In this document: positions 62,162 through 64,000 of the stretch, one piece after another
Numbering within the stretch: position 1 is the stretch's first letter
Layout of the letters: every line of letters begins with the position of its first letter
Source of the DNA: Pseudomonas fluorescens
GTDB taxonomy: Bacteria > Pseudomonadota > Gammaproteobacteria > Pseudomonadales > Pseudomonadaceae
Reading direction: 5' to 3'
NCBI RefSeq assembly: GCF_001902145.1
Contig: NZ_MRST01000021.1
Span: 186,001 to 250,000, forward strand
Length of the DNA stretch: 64,000 bases
Position numbers and translations under genes: made by a program
The notes under the pieces: model-generated
Told to the model about the DNA's origin: nothing
The model's input: the letters and a program-made list of their open reading frames with translations, nothing else
Database searches by the model: none

Positions 62162-64000
62162 ATGAGCGACGCCGGCCGCGCCGATGCCCTGTTAGCCGAT
62201 CTGCCCCGGGACGGCCGTGGCCGGCTCAAAGTCTTCCTCGGCGCCGCGCCCGGTGTGGGCAAGACCTACGCCATGCTTCAGGCGGCCCACACCCAACTGC
62301 GCCAGGGCGTGCGCCTGATCGCTGGGGTGGTTGAAACCCACGGCCGCGCCGAGACCGAAGCTTTGCTCAGCGGCCTGCCGCAACAACCGCTGTTGCGCAG
62401 CGAATACCGTGGCGTGATGCTCGAAGAAATGGACCTAGACGGCCTGCTCGCCGCCAAGCCAAAGCTGGTGCTGGTGGACGAACTGGCCCACAGCAACGCC
62501 CCCGGCAGCCGTCATGAAAAACGCTGGCAAGACATTCAGGAACTGCTCGCCGCGGGTATCAACGTGTTCACCACGGTCAACGTCCAGCACCTGGAAAGCC
62601 TCAACGACCAAGTGCGCGGTATCACCGGCGTGCAAGTGCGCGAAACCCTGCCGGATTGGGTGCTGCAAGAGGCCGACGAACTGCTGCTGATCGACCTGCC
62701 GTCTCGCGAGCTGCTCGAGCGCCTGCGTGACGGCAAGGTGTATGTGCCCGAACAGGCGCGTGCGGCCATCGATGCGTTTTTCACCCAGACCAACCTCATG
62801 GCCCTGCGCGAGCTGGCCATGCAAACCGCCGCCGCCCACGTCGACGATGACCTGGCCCAGGGCTATCGCCAACTCGGCCAGGCCGCGCCGGCGGTGCGCG
62901 GGCGCCTGCTGGTCGGCGTGGATGGGGATGCGCAAGCCGAACGCCTGGTGCGCCATGCCAGTCGTGTGGCCCAGCGTCGGCATTTGCCCTGGAGCCTGGT
63001 GCACATCGACAACGGCCGTGCGCGGGATGAGCAATCGCGCCTGCGCCTGCAGAACGCCCAGCAACTGGCGGAGCGGCTGGGCGGGGAGGTGGTATTGCTG
63101 CGCGCTGGGGAAGTGGCCAAGACCCTGATCCAGCACGCCGCCGAGCGCCGTGCCAGTTTAGTGCTGGTGGGGCAGTCACGGATGCGCTGGCGGCGGCGCC
63201 TGTTCGGTGGCGGCCTGGCGGCACGCCTGTTGCGCAATGCTCGCGGCTTGGAAATCAACGTCCTCGACAGCGATGACATGCCTGCACCGCCACGCCTGCC
63301 GGAGGTACGCGGGTTGGTGTGGTTCGATTACGCCTTGGCGGTGGTGGCAACCCTCGTTGCTACCGCAGTGGCCTGGGCCGTGTCCAGTGCGTTGCCGCTG
63401 CCGAATATCTCGCTGGTGTTTCTCGCCGCCGTGCTGTTGGTGGCGGTGCGCAGCAGCCTGGGGCCTTCCCTGGTGTGTGCGGCACTGTCGTTTCTGACTT
63501 ACGATTTTCTGTTTATTCCACCGAATTTTTCCTTCGCCATCCAGCGCGAAGAAGACGTGCTGACCCTGTTGTTCTTTCTGTTGATGGCGGCGTTGACCGG
63601 CAACCTCGCCGCACGCCAGCGCCGCCAGTTGCAGGCGTTGCGCGATACCCAGGAAGAAACCAGCGAGCTGCTCGACCTGTCGCGCAAGCTCACCGCTGCC
63701 ACCGACCGCCAAGCCGTTATCAGCGCAGCCGCCCACCATCTGCAAGGTTGGAACGAGCTCGACCTGTGCCTGGTCAATCGCGACGGTCAGGGCGGCTGGA
63801 CGGTCGAGACCGGTGGCCCGTTGACCCTCACCGAAGCCGAACGCGCCGCCGCCGATTGGGCCTGGCAGCATGATCAGCCGGCCGGCATGGGTACCGGCAC
63901 CTTACCGTTTGGACGTTGGTGGTGGTGGCCGCTGTCGGGGGAAGAGGGGCCTTTGGGGTTGCTGGGTGTCAGTGCCAAGCCTGGCCTGGAATTGAGCGGG
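62162..64000 (+). CDS. kdpD: Sensor histidine kinase KdpD (5' part, cut by window end)
   Basis: 613 codons are visible, open to the last base, so the histidine kinase core lies outside. The KdpD-specific N-terminal domain has Walker A GAAPGVGKT (residues 27-35) and VLVDELAHSNAPGSRHEKRWQD; a USP-like domain follows (about 250-370), then four close membrane helices (about 390-490) and the start of a GAF domain. It senses K+ limitation and turgor and phosphorylates KdpE to switch on kdpFABC just upstream. Confidence 0.95.
   Translation, partial: MSDAGRADALLADLPRDGRGRLKVFLGAAPGVGKTYAMLQAAHTQLRQGVRLIAGVVETHGRAETEALLSGLPQQPLLRSEYRGVMLEEMDLDGLLAAKPKLVLVDELAHSNAPGSRHEKRWQDIQELLAAGINVFTTVNVQHLESLNDQVRGITGVQVRETLPDWVLQEADELLLIDLPSRELLERLRDGKVYVPEQARAAIDAFFTQTNLMALRELAMQTAAAHVDDDLAQGYRQLGQAAPAVRGRLLVGVDGDAQAERLVRHASRVAQRRHLPWSLVHIDNGRARDEQSRLRLQNAQQLAERLGGEVVLLRAGEVAKTLIQHAAERRASLVLVGQSRMRWRRRLFGGGLAARLLRNARGLEINVLDSDDMPAPPRLPEVRGLVWFDYALAVVATLVATAVAWAVSSALPLPNISLVFLAAVLLVAVRSSLGPSLVCAALSFLTYDFLFIPPNFSFAIQREEDVLTLLFFLLMAALTGNLAARQRRQLQALRDTQEETSELLDLSRKLTAATDRQAVISAAAHHLQGWNELDLCLVNRDGQGGWTVETGGPLTLTEAERAAADWAWQHDQPAGMGTGTLPFGRWWWWPLSGEEGPLGLLGVSAKPGLELSG

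Overview
The window reads as chromosome of a Pseudomonas of the fluorescens group. Most of it is GC-rich (one sampled 60-base line near 18000 is 63% GC). It carries many paired REP-type repeats (GTAGGAGCGAGCTTGCTCGCG and GTGGGAGCGGGCTTGCTCGCG families). The order yciK-mupP-ubiG-mtaD | mtnA-gyrA-serC-pheA-hisC-tyrA/aroA-cmk-rpsA-ihfB-(lapA)-wzz...wbpM-comEA is the one known in Pseudomonas, where the O-antigen locus lies between ihfB (himD) and wbpM.

Layout. 1-6.2 kb: a small lipoprotein, a VapB/VapC-type toxin-antitoxin pair, ppnN, a membrane Asp/Asn-hydroxylase-type dioxygenase, fabV and a HAD hydrolase. 6.2-13.3 kb: a LysR regulator, a class III aminotransferase, and a purine-uptake group (punR/punC, a Tsx-like porin and an NCS2 permease facing each other across a shared control region). 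13.4-21.6 kb: a plant-signal type LuxR-solo locus. It holds a LaaA-like amidase, a PipR-like LuxR solo, a PipA-like proline iminopeptidase and a full peptide ABC transporter (two permeases, two ATPases, binding protein), with a lux-box-like dyad on each side of the luxR gene. 21.6-39 kb: conserved core (quinone, methylthioadenosine and aromatic amino acid metabolism, gyrase, S1, IHF).

39.3-52.5 kb is an AT-richer O-antigen island (one sampled line near 41800 is 42% GC). It encodes Wzz, an Amj/DUF2837-like candidate flippase with no Wzx in sight, an EpsG-like polymerase, one glycosyltransferase, a PglC-like initiating transferase, and then an acyl-building module: a dedicated acyl carrier protein, a Rieske oxygenase, two KAS III enzymes, a ketoreductase-like SDR and a NeuD/PglD-like N-acyltransferase. 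A DegT aminotransferase and WbpM complete it. Together they suggest a UDP-bacillosamine-type sugar whose 4-amino group receives a custom, possibly oxygenated, short acyl chain made on the local carrier protein. This is the most novel part of the window.

52.5-64 kb: a left-handed beta-helix acyltransferase, comEA-like protein, a GntR regulator with its own operator plus a DUF1989 protein, a DUF2897 micro-protein, an ethanolamine-type permease, and kdpFABC with the start of kdpD, which runs off the window. No rRNA, tRNA, CRISPR array or complete insertion sequence was seen.
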